Assembly: GCA_023334545.1 (NCBI GenBank)
Contig: JAADVB010000036.1
Location: forward strand, 1-64,000
DNA length: 64,000 bases
Origin: Salisapilia sapeloensis
Lineage: Eukaryota > Oomycota > Peronosporomycetes > Peronosporales > Salisapiliaceae
Reading direction: 5' to 3'
Made by a program: the position numbers and the translations under genes
In this document: one piece after another, positions 45,438-56,408 of the stretch
How the letters are laid out: the number at the start of each line of letters is the position of its first letter
Position numbering within the stretch: the first letter of the stretch is position 1
Notes under the pieces: generated by a model
The model's database searches: none
What the model was told of the DNA's origin: nothing
The model's input: the letters and a program-made list of their open reading frames with translations, nothing else

Positions 45438-46790
45438 ATGGAGTCTAGGCATACGTCGTCGACTGCTGAATTAGAGAAGCAGATTGCTGTGCTGAAAGAT
45501 GAAAATGCTCGGCTGCAGCGTCTCGCCACGAGCTCACAGCAGGCTGCTGCTCATAGCACTACGCGTCCATCCGACAGAGATGACGAACGATATGAACGTC
45601 AGATGCTCCTAGATGACTTTGGAATAGATGGGCAAACGAAGCTACGTGATTCGAACGTGCTTGTGGTCGGAGCTGGGGGACTGGGCTCTCCTGTCCTCAT
45701 GTATTTGACGTCCATGGGCGTCGAGTCGATCGGAGTAGTCGATCATGACTTCGTCGAGAGATCCAATCTCCATCGGCAAATCATTTACGACGACACGAGT
45801 ATCGGTCGGCTTAAAGTCGACGTTGCCAGACACCGCTTGAAGGCTCAGAGCCCACATCTGCAGTTAAAATCCTATCCAACTCGTCTTACAAGAGAGAATG
45901 CACTCGATATCATTAGCGATGGATATGATCTTGTGATAGACGCAACCGATAACCCACCCAGTCGTTATCTGATCAACGATGCTTGTGTGGCAACAGACAC
46001 ACCTCTTGTCTCGGGTAGTGCCATCGGCATAGAAGGACAAGTTACAGTCTTTACATACAACAGGTCCAAATGCCCTGATAGCATCCCATCAAGCGGTTGC
46101 TATCGATGCTTATATCCTGTCTCGACAGCTACGGCCGCTAGACCCAAGACCTGCACTGAAAGCGGCGTCATGGGTGTCGTACCTGGCATCATCGGATCAC
46201 TTCAGGCCATGGAAGCCGTAAAAGTACTCTCAGGTATGGGAAAACCGCTTGTAGGCGTTCAGTGCTTTTACGACGGCTACGACGGAAGTTTTCGACGGCT
46301 AAAACTTCCTCCACGACGTAAGTCTTGCATCGCTTGTGGCGATAACAAACTCTCATTCTCAGCTTTACAAGAATCTGCCTCCATGTCTTTCTGTCAAGGC
46401 GAGTCATCAACGTCAGCAGACGCTCTCGCGCCTGAGAATCGGATCTCAGCGCTAGGTTTCCATCGTTATGTACTAGAAAACTCTCCTAACAACGACTATG
46501 AACTCATTGATGTCCGTCCGGAAGCACAGTACCGATCCAAGCACTTTGCAAGTGCCAAGAACATACCTCTTCCTCACCTCTTACGTGCTTCCTCCGTCGA
46601 CAGCCTAGGAATACACAACGAAAACGATAGTGAGGATCAAAAACGACCTGTTTTCGTCCTCTGCCAACGAGGTGTAGCATCCGTCAGAGCAACCAAGTGG
46701 CTACTAGAGCACGGAATGACAAACGTAAAGAACGTAGAGGGAGGATACGCTGCATGCGCTGCATGGAGTTCGGGATTCTTATCGGAATAG
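45438..46790 (+). CDS. MOCS3/Uba4: E1-like adenylyl- and sulfurtransferase
   Basis: Activates the ubiquitin-like sulfur carriers URM1 and MOCS2A for tRNA thiolation and molybdopterin synthesis. One exon, 450 residues. An N-terminal coiled coil (ELEKQIAVLKDENARLQRLA) is followed by the ThiF-type domain: NVLVVGAGGLGSPVLMYLTS (ATP-binding), HRQIIYDDTSIGRLKV, DATDNPPSRYLINDAC, the CYRCLYP and SCIACG zinc cysteines, and KTCTESGVMGVVPGIIGSLQ with the adenylyl-transfer Cys. The C-terminal rhodanese domain has YELIDVRPEAQYRSKHFASA and the active-site loop CQRGVAS, giving a full two-domain enzyme. All key cysteines are intact. It is 217 bp downstream of the DnaJ gene on the same strand, and its stop is 63 bp from the convergent PHD gene. 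Confidence 0.93.
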   Translation: MESRHTSSTAELEKQIAVLKDENARLQRLATSSQQAAAHSTTRPSDRDDERYERQMLLDDFGIDGQTKLRDSNVLVVGAGGLGSPVLMYLTSMGVESIGVVDHDFVERSNLHRQIIYDDTSIGRLKVDVARHRLKAQSPHLQLKSYPTRLTRENALDIISDGYDLVIDATDNPPSRYLINDACVATDTPLVSGSAIGIEGQVTVFTYNRSKCPDSIPSSGCYRCLYPVSTATAARPKTCTESGVMGVVPGIIGSLQAMEAVKVLSGMGKPLVGVQCFYDGYDGSFRRLKLPPRRKSCIACGDNKLSFSALQESASMSFCQGESSTSADALAPENRISALGFHRYVLENSPNNDYELIDVRPEAQYRSKHFASAKNIPLPHLLRASSVDSLGIHNENDSEDQKRPVFVLCQRGVASVRATKWLLEHGMTNVKNVEGGYAACAAWSSGFLSE

Positions 46791-46853
46791 CAAAGCTACC
46801 TAGTCGATTCAAAAAAAGGAAAAATGCAAAGCCACATTGTCAGGACAAGTCTC

Positions 46854-48771
46854 CTACTCGCTTTTCAATCCGTCGTTCATCGCACGATAGTCTACCGGCT
46901 TTCGATTCCGATACAAACGCGCATCCAGATTCACATCAGCCGGCACATTCGGTCTCTCCGCCACACCACTCTCTTCTTTGCTTCCTTCGCTATCCGATCC
47001 TTGCTTCACTCCAGATGACACACTGCTCTTTCGAGTGTACATCTCTCCATCATCGTCGCTATCGACTTGACTGGCAAACAGCAAGTAGTTGAGCTTTCGA
47101 TAATCCACTGGCGTCCGCTTACGCTTGCCAAATCGAGGCGACAGGTCGTCATTCGGAGAGTCAGTAGCTGTCTCTTCTAGACTACGCTTCGCCACCTTCT
47201 TTTCCAACCCGACACTAGCCTTGCTACTCTTCTCCTTGACACTACCTCCACTACTCTTCTTCACGCCAGCGCTAGATTCAACACCATTCGTCCCTTCTTC
47301 ACCACCGACAGCCATCTTCTCCGCCAACAACATCCCTCGCTTCATCCGTCGATGACTGATAATCTCTCGCGTCCCGTCGTCAAATAGAATGCACCACTCT
47401 CGCTTATTCGTAATGATCTTTCGACTATCCGGCGCAGGTGGCGTCGCTTCTTCCACGACGCGACCCATGCGCGTGACTGGATCCGACTTGGCTTTAATCC
47501 CCACCCGCTCGCCGATGAAATTTACATGCCGATACGGTCTCGCTGCACCATCAAGCTGCAGACCAGAGTGTTGCAATTCTCTACAGCACAAGCCTCGGAT
47601 GTCAGCTATAGGAATAGATAGAGGCATGGAAGGACGTACGTGGCAGTCTTCATGACACGCTTCTTAGCCTCTGGAGGCGTCAAAACCTTGGGCGCGATCT
47701 TCACAGGTTCCTGCGCATCCTCTTCCTCTTCACGCGTGTCGTCGTCACGATCACTCTCGACTTCCTCCTGCTCCTCGCCACTGTCCGAAGTCGGAGGTGA
47801 CTCGGACATGACAAAGTCCTCGTCATCTTCATCTTCCTCCGCCAGAGGCACTTGAGACTGCTTTAAAAATGAGTTCGAAGGACGACCACCAGCCTTCTTC
47901 TCCCCCTCTGGCTCCTGAACACTTGCCATCGCTCCTGCTAATTCAGGAAATACCTACTAGTAACTCAGTACGCGTCAAACAATACGACTTCCGATGTGAA
48001 CTACCTCATCTGGCGTCTCGTACATGGTGCCTAACGCATAATTTATCTTCTTAAGAGACTCGAACATGGCAGCACAGCCATGGCAGAACCAATCTTCTGT
48101 TCCAAACGGAATCTCGCGCGTGGACACTGGCGGATCGAGACATTGCTGATGGTAAGCTCGGAAACACGTCGGCTGGTCACAGATTAGAATGTCATTGTCC
48201 GATGTCGTGTTCGTGCTGCCACAAATGGAGCAAATGATCTCCTCTGGCGCGACGTGCGTCTTGCCTTGTTTCAATGGCTCAAGCTGCTTGTCCTTCGCAT
48301 GAAGCTCTTCGATCTCGCGCAAGTACTTGACCACGAGCTGCTTGATACTAGTCATTTTCTCATGCGTCTTAGCAAGTTCCTTCTCCGGTTTTAGCTTTTC
48401 CAAATTCGCACTGCGCCAGCCTTCCCCTTCGTATGCTTCCACGTACGCCAACAAGTACTTGAGACGCTTGACCTGTGTGTGTACCATGTCTAGCTTATTT
48501 ATGTCGCTAGTAGCTATAAGAATGAACGTACCTGAGTGTTCACCTTGGCTTCGAGTGCCTTATACATGGAAATGTCTTCCTGTGGCTTTGGCACCTGAAT
48601 AAGAGACGCTTTCACGGTGACCTTGAGACCAGTCACGACGGCCTCCTCGACCTTGTAGTGCTTCTCAGACTCCTTTTTGCCCCTGCCTTTGCCCTTTGGG
48701 CGTGGGAGTCGGACAGGAGCCTTGTCCTGCGGCCGACTCCCGCGTGGCACCACGGCTGGTGGCGTGGTCAT
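46854..48771 (-). CDS. PHD-finger nuclear protein
   Basis: Probable chromatin reader. Four exons: 48532-48771, 48005-48472, 47640-47953 and 46854-47580, about 583 residues. A basic, Pro-rich start (GSRPQDKAPVRLPRPKGKGR) precedes a helical segment (LVVKYLREIEELHAKDKQLE) and one PHD finger with Cys4-His-Cys3 spacing: EEIICSICGSTNTTSDNDIL, ICDQPTCFRAYHQQCLDPP, DWFCHGCA. An acidic stretch (DEDDEDFVMSESPPTSDSGE) follows, then a region that may be Tudor- or chromo-like (RPYRHVNFIGERVGIKAKSD ... WCILFDDGTREIISHRRMKR), and a Ser/Lys-rich end with two VDYRxxN repeats (TPVDYRKLNYLL, KPVDYRAMNDGL). The combination suggests histone-tail binding, but no catalytic domain is seen. Confidence 0.83.
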
Positions 48772-49272
48772 TTCTTCGCTCCGATTGGTCTCGCAGCTGC
48801 TATACCTTCTGGATGGAAGCCGCGTTATAGTTTTATGTAGGTGTACGCTATCATCCGAAGCCTACCTCGAAGGAATAGACCTGGTCACTCGGCTACCATT
48901 GGCGTCGTTCGCGTCGGATGTCTTCGTAGCCATCTCGTGGTTCTCCATTGTCAAGAATGATTTTAAGCAAGTTTCTCGATGATTTGTTTGTCGTCCGTAG
49001 CGTTTCCACGAAATGAACGCGATAGACTAGCTACAGACACTTAAAAGCGATCAAGGAGTGCAGAGACGACAAGGGATGGACGGAAGTCGATGCCGCCACA
49101 AAATGTCGAAATTAAATTCGATCTCGAGACGACGTAATTGGAAACCTTGGACACGTATCTCGATGAACGAATGCTTGCAGGAACTTACGAGTAGGATGTA
49201 TCGTAGTAGAAACAGATAAAATCTAAAGCTAGGTGTATTCTTACTTGCTTCCAAGTGTGGTTATTATACTTG
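48772..49272. other. Intergenic with a possible 3' exon
   Basis: About 500 bp between two minus-strand genes. A minus-strand frame (49051-49254) reads FRFYLFLLRYILLV and later IEIRVQGFQLRRLEIEFNFD. It could be a last exon of the upstream coiled-coil gene (acceptor CACCTAG near 49228, donor GTAGCA at about 49276), but the join is not compelling. Otherwise nothing is recognised. Confidence 0.35.
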
Positions 49273-50303
49273 CTACGCTGCACCATGCACGACTTCTTGC
49301 AACTCGATCGTGTTCTTTGCCTTATGGTCTTTGGCCATGGCTGCCAAACGAATCCGGCTGCGCTCCACAGCGTGGATATGACGCACCTTTTCGAACGCTC
49401 GTAGCCACATCGATTGCTGTCGAGTATCACCTTCCGCAGTTTTCATCAACGCGAGATTCTCAATCGACATCCGTACTAAGTTTGACAAATGCTCTGCTTG
49501 TTCCCTTGCTTCCTTGAGTCTTGCAGTCGCATGGTTCATCTCCTTCTGAGCAATCTTGACGTCCTCAACAGAATGGCGTCGCCGAGAGTTGAGCTTCAAT
49601 GCTAGCGACTTGTTGTTCGGGAAACTCATGAATCGAGAACATTGCGAATACTCGTCGTACAGAAGACTCGCAGGGTCCACTTCATTCGCGTGAAGCTTTT
49701 GCAAGTGAAGGGATATAGTTCCATCAGCGCTCCGATCAGCAATCAGTCTCGCCAACAAGTACTTAACCTCCACTTCTATTGCCTGCTCCTGATTCTGCAG
49801 CATCTTGGATTCATGCAGTCCCAAGGCACCTTTCAGCTTTCGCAAATCCAACTGCACAGGAGGAATCGTCTACAATCGTAGGAAAGTATCAGACATAAGA
49901 GCCGTGAGAATAAAGACGCATCCGACCAACATACCAAATTCGTTTCTGGCATTGTACGCATCACAGTTGCTTGCTCCGTCTTCTCCGCTTCATCTTCATG
50001 GAAAGCGGAGATCGTGACGCAGTTGGCACCAATGTTTTCATCGATGCAAACTTCCAGCGTCTCGTTGATCCGCCAGAAGAGCTTGTTACCATCGTAGATT
50101 ACCGATCGCTGTCCTGCCCCGGTTGCAGATGATGGACGATTATACCCGTTCGTAGGATCTCCACCCAAGGCTGCTTTATGCAGAGGAGAGAAGTTGACAT
50201 GATCAATCAGTTTCTGCGCCGATCGCACGGAGATGTGGCAGACTTCGCTATGCGCATTCCAAAGTAAGTTACTAGTGGAAAGCCAACGATGGCAGTACGG
50301 CAA
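49273..50303 (-). CDS. Unrecognised coiled-coil protein
   Basis: Not recognised. Two exons joined at a GTATGT donor and GTAG acceptor: LTxxM...RTMPETNL, then TIPPVQLDLRKLKGALGLHE. About 319 residues. The N-terminal part has short beta-like segments (NKLFWRINETLEVCIDENIG, ANCVTISAFHEDEAEKTEQA); the C-terminal part is helical with heptad-like spacing (QEQAIEVEVKYLLARLIADR, VKIAQKEMNHATARLKEARE). The layout, a small beta domain followed by long helices, occurs in cytoskeletal and ciliary proteins, but I cannot name a family. The stop at 49273 may be intronic (see the next intergenic entry). The ATG at 50303 (MPYCHRWLSTSN) is a guess; an upstream exon is possible. Confidence 0.58.
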
Positions 50304-50471
50304 ACCATGTAAAGCTAGGCTTTGGTGCTGCTGCTAGAGTCGTCTTCATAGAACGTTGGTCCATTCCGGATGAGAAACAGCAGTAACAAGTAGACTCAAA
50401 GGGTCAAATGTGGTCTTATGAGCAGCTTCGTCTATATTCAGCAGATGCTGTCCGTTTCAACGGAACTATTC

Positions 50472-52832
50472 CTACTCCTGCTTCTCTCCATCACGCGCAG
50501 CCCTCGCCGCATCCTTCTCTTCCTTGTTCTTCATAATGGCGTTATGCGTATCTTCACTATAAAGCTGCAGCTCCTTCATCGCAGACAATAGGACGGTGAT
50601 GTCAGCCTTGTTCGTCATCACATTCACCGAGTTGCGTCCACGCCAGATGACGACATTCATTAACCGCTTCCTACAGTACCTCCATCAGTGACACGCATCA
50701 ACATGATAAAGCTAAACAACGTACTCAATCTCCGTTTGCCCTTCCTGACGAAGACAGCAGGCGATGCTACCGACAGAAGACTCCTGTAGCAACTTCTCCG
50801 TGTCAGGGGCAAAGTCATCAAAGTCGAGCAACTGCCCTTGACGCTCCAGCATCATCTGGAACTCGTCACGACTCACCGTCGTGAATCGACTGCGCATGAA
50901 CGGCAGCAAGTGCGGCAGTCCTGCTTGGCACAAACGGAAGTTGCGATCACCGTCGCTTGTCATCGTACGCTCAAACATCTTGATGCCAGTGTACACGACG
51001 ATGGCTCCACCAGCCTTCATGCGTTCGAGCATCGGCAGCGTGATACTCTCCGACACGAACGTAATGCTCTTCGAGTCGCCTTCTCGAACCAGCAATTGGC
51101 TCGTAGAGAAGTCGTCACTGACGTCATAGAACGGTTGGAGCTGACTCCAGTGCTCCGATGGGAAAGACACGTAGTCGTACTCGGTGTTCTTCTGGCGTCT
51201 GCTTCCAGAACGCTTATTAGACGCCTCTTTCGACTCCTGTTCAACAGCAGCACTCTCCTCCGTCGGCTCTTCCTTGGTATCTTCTACAGCTGGAGTCTCG
51301 GCAGGCTTCTCCTCTTCCTTTGACTCCACTTCCGATGCCGTCTGCGCTTCCTTTGCATCCTCTGAAGGCTTGTTCTTCTTCGCCTTCGTCTCCACCTTTA
51401 GCTCCGGCGTCGGTGCCGTCTTCTTGATCAAACAGATAAAAAATCCACCCGTGTCCTATCCAAACACATGAGCTACTAGTAACCACTATACATCCGAAGC
51501 ATCAAGTACCTGGTCATGAGGAAGACAACGCATGCATCTATCCAAATGGAAGCTTTGTGCCTCTTCTTCCGTCGGTGGGAACATGGACGGAGTGAGTTTA
51601 TTCTTCTGACGCTTGGACATTTCTTCCTTCGTCTGGACTTGATCCACAGACGTAAAGGTAGTCATATTCGAGTTCATGACCGTCCAGTTCGAGATACCAG
51701 GTCGACGTTTAAGCAAGGGAATCGTTTGCGAAACATCCACAAGCTCCAAAGCACCATTACCCCATCTCAATAACTCCGCTACGATCGCTTCGTTCTCAAG
51801 CGGATTGAACGTACAAGTCGAGTAGCACATGTACCCTCCAACCTTGAGTAACGACGCACCACGCTTGACAATATCTTTTTGCAACGGATGGAGGGACATG
51901 CCGTTCTTGGCATCCCAATTTCGCCAAATGATCGGGTTCTTACGCAACGTACCGTCACCACTGCAAGGCGCATCACAGAGCACACGGTCGTAATAACCTA
52001 GGCTCTCATCCTGCGCATCTCCTGGGAATGGAAGTCGCTGAGCTTCTTGGCACGTCACGACGAGAGCAGGGGATCCGATACGTTTCGATTGGTGCACGAG
52101 CATGTAGCTACGCTTGAGGTCGACATCATTCGCAACGACCATACCCGTCGGTGTACGTCCAGTCGCTAGTTCCTCTGCATGTAGCGCCTCCAGTAGCTGA
52201 GACGTCTTGGATCCTGGCGCGGCACACATGTCCAGCACACGATGGTGTGGCTGAACATCTAGGACAAGAGGTGGGATCATACTGACAGCCTCCTGACGCG
52301 TGATGCTGCCACTGTCCGAGATTTCCACAAGCCATTTCTGGAACTGCGAGAGGATCGGGAGTTTCCGGATCTTGCGCCTCTCGACCGACCATTGGAAACC
52401 CTTACGATCGGGGTACCATGGCATCTCACTAATTGGAGCCACTTGCTCTCCATCAACCTCTAGACCTTGGAACTTGAATTCGTTCTCAATACGCTCTCGG
52501 ATTCTAACTACACCGTCAGATCATGCTTTTAGAGTCAATGTGAAGAACCTACTTTTCAGCAAATGCGCAAGTGTTGTTGATACGGAACGTCGTTGGCAGA
52601 GGTTTGGCTAATGCCGCCATAAAGTCCTCCCACTCGTCCTCTGGAACGATATTCTGACTCTACTCAATATGAGCTTCTAGCCTCCCATACAGCACATATA
52701 GGCACGAACCTTGTAGTACTCGACGAACTTGTCATTCGTATACACCCAATCACTAAATCCTCGACTCTCTCCATCCGGTTTACTCTTCTTCGCCCCCTTC
52801 CGGCCATGCTGTCTCCTCGGTCGCTTCCCCAT
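50472..52832 (-). CDS. NSUN2-like tRNA (cytosine-5)-methyltransferase
   Basis: Methylates cytosine C5 in tRNA with S-adenosylmethionine. Five exons (52710-52832, about 52557-52659, 51510-52503, 50725-51455, 50472-50670), about 716 residues. A basic start (MGKRPRRQHGRKGAKKSK) fits nuclear location. Catalytic motifs in order: RVLDMCAAPGSKTSQLLEAL (SAM site), DAPCSGDGTLRKN (motif IV Cys), KVGGYMCYSTCTFNPLENEA (motif VI Cys, the catalytic nucleophile in this family). RINNTCAFAEK and EMPWYPDRKGFQW upstream, and SDDFSTSQLLVREGDSKSIT downstream, are typical of NSUN2 rather than other NSUN proteins. A Glu/Lys/Ala-rich insert (EVESKEEEKPAETPAVEDTK) separates the core from the C-terminal domain. Both cysteines are present, so the enzyme should be active. 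Confidence 0.93.
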
Positions 52833-52937
52833 GTCTGCGGATGATGGCCAACAGTTTTATCTTTGAATTTGTATGTAAAAACAAATCTTGAAGGGTTGTA
52901 TGAAGTAAAAGTACTGGATTGTAAATAGAATGAAACA

Positions 52938-53972
52938 CTAGGCAAGGACCGCTGCACAGACCGTCACGTCGTCGCGTTTGCCCTCTTGCTTGCCAGCAAA
53001 CGACAGGAGATTGGAAGCAGTGTAAAAGGCTAGTGGTCGAACACGCTGCTCTTTAGCAAACATCGGCCGTGTCACCTGCGCAGCTGGCATGCTACTGCAC
53101 TTGGCAGCGAAACGGTCGTACTCTTCTTGGCTAATTGCGGCGTTCTGTTTCAACTCTGCAAGTGCATTCTGACAAAAGCCGGCGGCAGAAACGGCAAATG
53201 GGATGTACGTGTCCTTGATCTCTTGCTTCTCCGCTTCCTGATCGTCCACTGGTTGCTCTGGCTTCTTAGCAAACATACTCCGAGCTTTATTCATTGTCGC
53301 TTTTGCCATCTCGCCGCCGTCTGATGGTACACGTGAGATGCACTGGAGGATTTCATCTGCAAACAAATTGTCATGCACACCGTCAGAGAATACGAGACAG
53401 ACATCTCCTGCTTCGTATGAGCAAGACTGGACATCGACGCTGAGGTCGTAGTTGATAGCATCATGACTCGAGACGACGGCAGGGACGTTAAAGTCGTAGA
53501 TGAGCGAATCACTTTCAAAGACCACGGCACCATCCCGCACTAATATGCATTTGCAATCGCCAATAGAATACACGAGCATCGTGTGGGAGATCTCGTCAAA
53601 GAAGACGGCCGTGAGCGTCGAGTCCAGTCTTCCTTTGCGGTGCGTATGCTTTCGAGCTTTCTTCCGTGCTGCTTCGACGCACGCATGAAATTCTGCTGGC
53701 TTGATAGGAGCCGTCGCGCGCTTGCGAAGTTTGCGCAGTTTTCCCAACGCATGCAGCGTCTCGGCCACGAGCATACGTGCTAGCACGCCACTGGCTTTCG
53801 TGGTGCCGGAGACGCCGTCTGCGATGACCATGTACCCAGGTCCATAGCCGCTCGCGTCGTCTCCATGGAAAGCAAAGGAAGCTTGTCCAACGGACCGGAA
53901 TGGGTTCGATCCGTGCATCTCGATCGTGAGTCGACACGTCCGCAGGCGAGAGAAAACCGCGAGTGCGTCCAT
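52938..53972 (-). CDS. PTC7-like PP2C phosphatase
   Basis: Ser/Thr phosphatase of the PPM group resembling PTC7/PPTC7. One exon, 344 residues from ATG 53972 (MDALAVFSRLRTCRLTIEMH). Signatures are YMVIADGVSGTTKASGVLAR (metal-binding DGV), GRLDSTLTAVFFDEISHTML, YSIGDCKCILVRDGAVVFES, DVCLVFSDGVHDNLFADEIL and the terminal KRDDVTVCAAVLA with its paired aspartates. A spacer with KKPEQPVDDQEAEKQEIKDT interrupts the domain late on. Yeast PTC7 acts in mitochondria on coenzyme-Q synthesis (known of the family). The frame stays open for another 98 codons upstream to 54266; that extension lacks family similarity and is more likely 5' UTR, though it could carry a targeting leader. Confidence 0.85.
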   Translation of the reverse strand: MDALAVFSRLRTCRLTIEMHGSNPFRSVGQASFAFHGDDASGYGPGYMVIADGVSGTTKASGVLARMLVAETLHALGKLRKLRKRATAPIKPAEFHACVEAARKKARKHTHRKGRLDSTLTAVFFDEISHTMLVYSIGDCKCILVRDGAVVFESDSLIYDFNVPAVVSSHDAINYDLSVDVQSCSYEAGDVCLVFSDGVHDNLFADEILQCISRVPSDGGEMAKATMNKARSMFAKKPEQPVDDQEAEKQEIKDTYIPFAVSAAGFCQNALAELKQNAAISQEEYDRFAAKCSSMPAAQVTRPMFAKEQRVRPLAFYTASNLLSFAGKQEGKRDDVTVCAAVLA

Positions 53973-54504
53973 TATCCTTATTTTAGACTTCTGTCCGTCG
54001 TAGCGATTAGGTTGGCACGGACAGACGATGTGGGAAGTAATCGGGAGACAGTTCGATACAAAAACCAAGTACGATCGAGGTCGGGTTGCACTTTGCGACA
54101 AGGCCGATTCGGTTAATCGGTAAGAGGCTTGTAGAGGTGAATGAAGGCTGTAAAATACTTGGCCATTGCTACTGACGACTGTATACTTCAATCGGAAGAG
54201 AGTGTTGATGGAAAGGAAGTATGAGTGGAGTGAAATCTTCCATGAAAGTGGATGGCGACATGGCATCCATCATAGAGAATCCGAATAGCATAGGAGGAAG
54301 ATACAAGTATCCACCTTGTGACTTTTATTACCTACTCACAAGCGTCAAGTAGTTCACCCGTCAATCGTACCACTGCATGAGATGCCGCATGCGATTCATG
54401 GCATCTCAATAAGAGGAAAATAGCCACTTTATTTATTGAAATTTTAAATATGCTGCATCAGTATGCTTATTATACAAAAACTGTCATATTAATTGAACGG
54501 CATT
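53973..54504. other. Divergent intergenic region (PTC7-like / phosphoesterase-like)
   Basis: About 530 bp between divergent starts. The half next to the phosphatase is an open frame in phase with it; the other half is AT-rich (poly-A/T runs at 54415-54500) and should hold the promoter of the plus-strand gene. No other feature seen. Confidence 0.4.
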
Positions 54505-55315
54505 ATGAAGTTGAAAGTACTACTCCTTGACGGTCTCCAGGGGTCCACGAGCCGTGTATGGCGACTCACGGATCAGCTCCAGACCACACCTGTTGGTGGA
54601 GAACTCGATGCAATTATTGTCAACGGCGGGCTTGCTGCAAAAGGCGAGTATGACCAGATCCGTGCCGTCGCATCTGCGGAAGGCGATGCCATGGCACTCA
54701 TTGCACGTCTCGAATCCGTCGTCTGTCGCGTTCTCTACGTCCCCAGTGCTGTAAGATCGCTCTTGGCAATGCAATACTTGTGCAGGATACTGACGTGTGC
54801 TAGGATGACCCACCAACGATGCGTAGCTCCGTAGTGCCACCACCGGCGTTATCGCAGCATTCCGTCAATTTGTACAATAAGATGGATCAATTGACACCAG
54901 ACATTCTCGTGATGGGCTTCCAATACTGCTCCAGGTACATCTCCACTCGTAGAATCAAATTGCAAGAATTGACAATGGATGGTGCAGTCGACTGGCGAAA
55001 GGAGAGAATCCATTTGAGAACACCGAAAACAAGCTCATTCTCGTGTTTGCTGCCGACAGTGATACGCTAGGCACGCATCCTTCCAACGTCTACTTGATAC
55101 GCAGTGGCAAGCAAGAAATAGCCTCATACGGCGTCGATGCCCAGATCCTATACACCAGTACATTTTATCCTTCTCCACCTCCATCCACCTCCTCACACAT
55201 ATCTATAGGTCCATTGGAAGATGACCAGTTTGTCATTTTAACCTTCGAGCAAGAGCAAGGTCGCTGGCAACTTGGCGCATGGGAGCACCACCATCTAAGA
55301 AAAGAAAATGAATAA
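54505..55315 (+). CDS. Degenerate calcineurin-like phosphoesterase
   Basis: Three exons; the first (54505-54750) and second (from 54804) are clear, the second intron lies at about 54912-54966. The opening follows a metallophosphoesterase but with substituted ligands: VLLLDGLQGSTSRVWRLTDQ keeps D but not the H of DxH, DAIIVNGGLAAKGEYDQ has GG where GD is expected, and RVLYVPSADDPPT stands for the VxPGNHDPxT block, losing the Asn-His pair. The rest (KLILVFAADSDTLGTHPSNV, SNVYLIRSGKQEIASYG, FVILTFEQEQGRWQLGAWEH) has strands but no GHxH motif. Length is about 240 residues. A non-catalytic binding protein of this fold is my reading; similarity is by eye and could be coincidence. Only 30 bp separate its stop from the next ATG. 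Confidence 0.5.
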
Positions 55316-55345
55316 AGATTTTCTTTCGCATTTAACTTTGCCAGA

Positions 55346-56370
55346 ATGAGCGCCAACGACCCATGGCACATCCGAGAGACGTATACGATCGAGAAGCACA
55401 AGTCGAACGACGGAAAGCAGACATATATCAATAACTATGAGCTCCTGCAAACGCTCGGTCATGGTGCTTTTGCCAAAGTCAAGTTATGTCGCCGGATCAC
55501 ACAGGACGACCGACCATCGCGACACTTTGCATTGAAAATCTTCTCCAAACGCGAGTTAATGAAGCAAAAGGAGTACACTGGTACGAATGCAACTCCCATG
55601 CGATCTGCTCTAGATCGTGTTCGAGATGAAATTGCTATCATGCGTGTCTTGTATCATCGCAACATCGTTCTTTTATTCGAAGTCCTGGAGGACGAACGCA
55701 ATGATAAGCTATATATGGTCACGGAATACATGTCCGGAGGCCCGTGCATGACCTATCGAGCTGACACGAAAGACTTTGTTAGTCCTATCACGAATAGCGT
55801 GTTATCAGAAGAGCTAGCAAAAGCTCATGTCCGAGACGTTTTAAATGGACTCGCCTATCTCCACGCTCGTAACGTCTGTCATCGAGACGTCAAGGTACAT
55901 CTTTCCCATCCTTTTCTTAGTGCGCAACTGATACGAATATACTTCAGCCAGACAATATTCTCCTGAATGAAGAGCATCGATGCCACTTGACCGACTTTGG
56001 CTGTGCCATGGTCGCTACGTCCACGCAAGAGACGGTGAGCGATACCATTGGAACATATCAATTCCTCGCGCCCGAATGCTGTTCTGGTGACCCCTTCGAT
56101 CCTTTTAAAGTAGACATCTGGGCAGTCGGTGTTGTCCTCTATGTCTTCCTCTTTGGTCGTCTACCTTTCGACAGTGAAAACCTAAAGGACTTGATGGATG
56201 AAATTCTACAGAGCGCATTCCATCTACCGACAGACACAAGAACGATCAGTGATGACTGCTCCGACTTGCTCAAGCGACTCCTGACATCCAGTCCAGACGA
56301 TCGAATCACATTACAAGAAGCATTGGAACACCCATGGCTACAAGAAGAAGACGAGCCGCTCTCTTTCTAA
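55346..56370 (+). CDS. Ser/Thr protein kinase, CAMKK-like
   Basis: Two exons (55346-55894, 55948-56370) give about 323 residues, essentially one kinase domain. Motifs: INNYELLQTLGHGAFAKVKL (Gly loop), RHFALKIFSKRE (Lys), a CAMKK-style insert after strand 3 rich in Thr/Asn, LYHRNIVLLFEVLEDERNDK, LYMVTEYMSGGPCMTY, VCHRDVK then PDNILLNEEHRCHLTDFGCA (catalytic loop and DFG, the intron falling inside HRDVKPDN), IGTYQFLAPE, and DIWAVGVVLYVFLFGRLPFD. The RP-type insert and the hinge resemble CAMKK/LKB1-activating kinases such as SNF1 kinases' upstream partners. No calmodulin-binding tail is evident, so regulation may differ from animal CAMKK. All catalytic residues are intact. Confidence 0.87.
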
Positions 56371-56408
56371 GTTTCAATTCCAAATTACCATCCTGTACTC
56401 TCTTGAGT

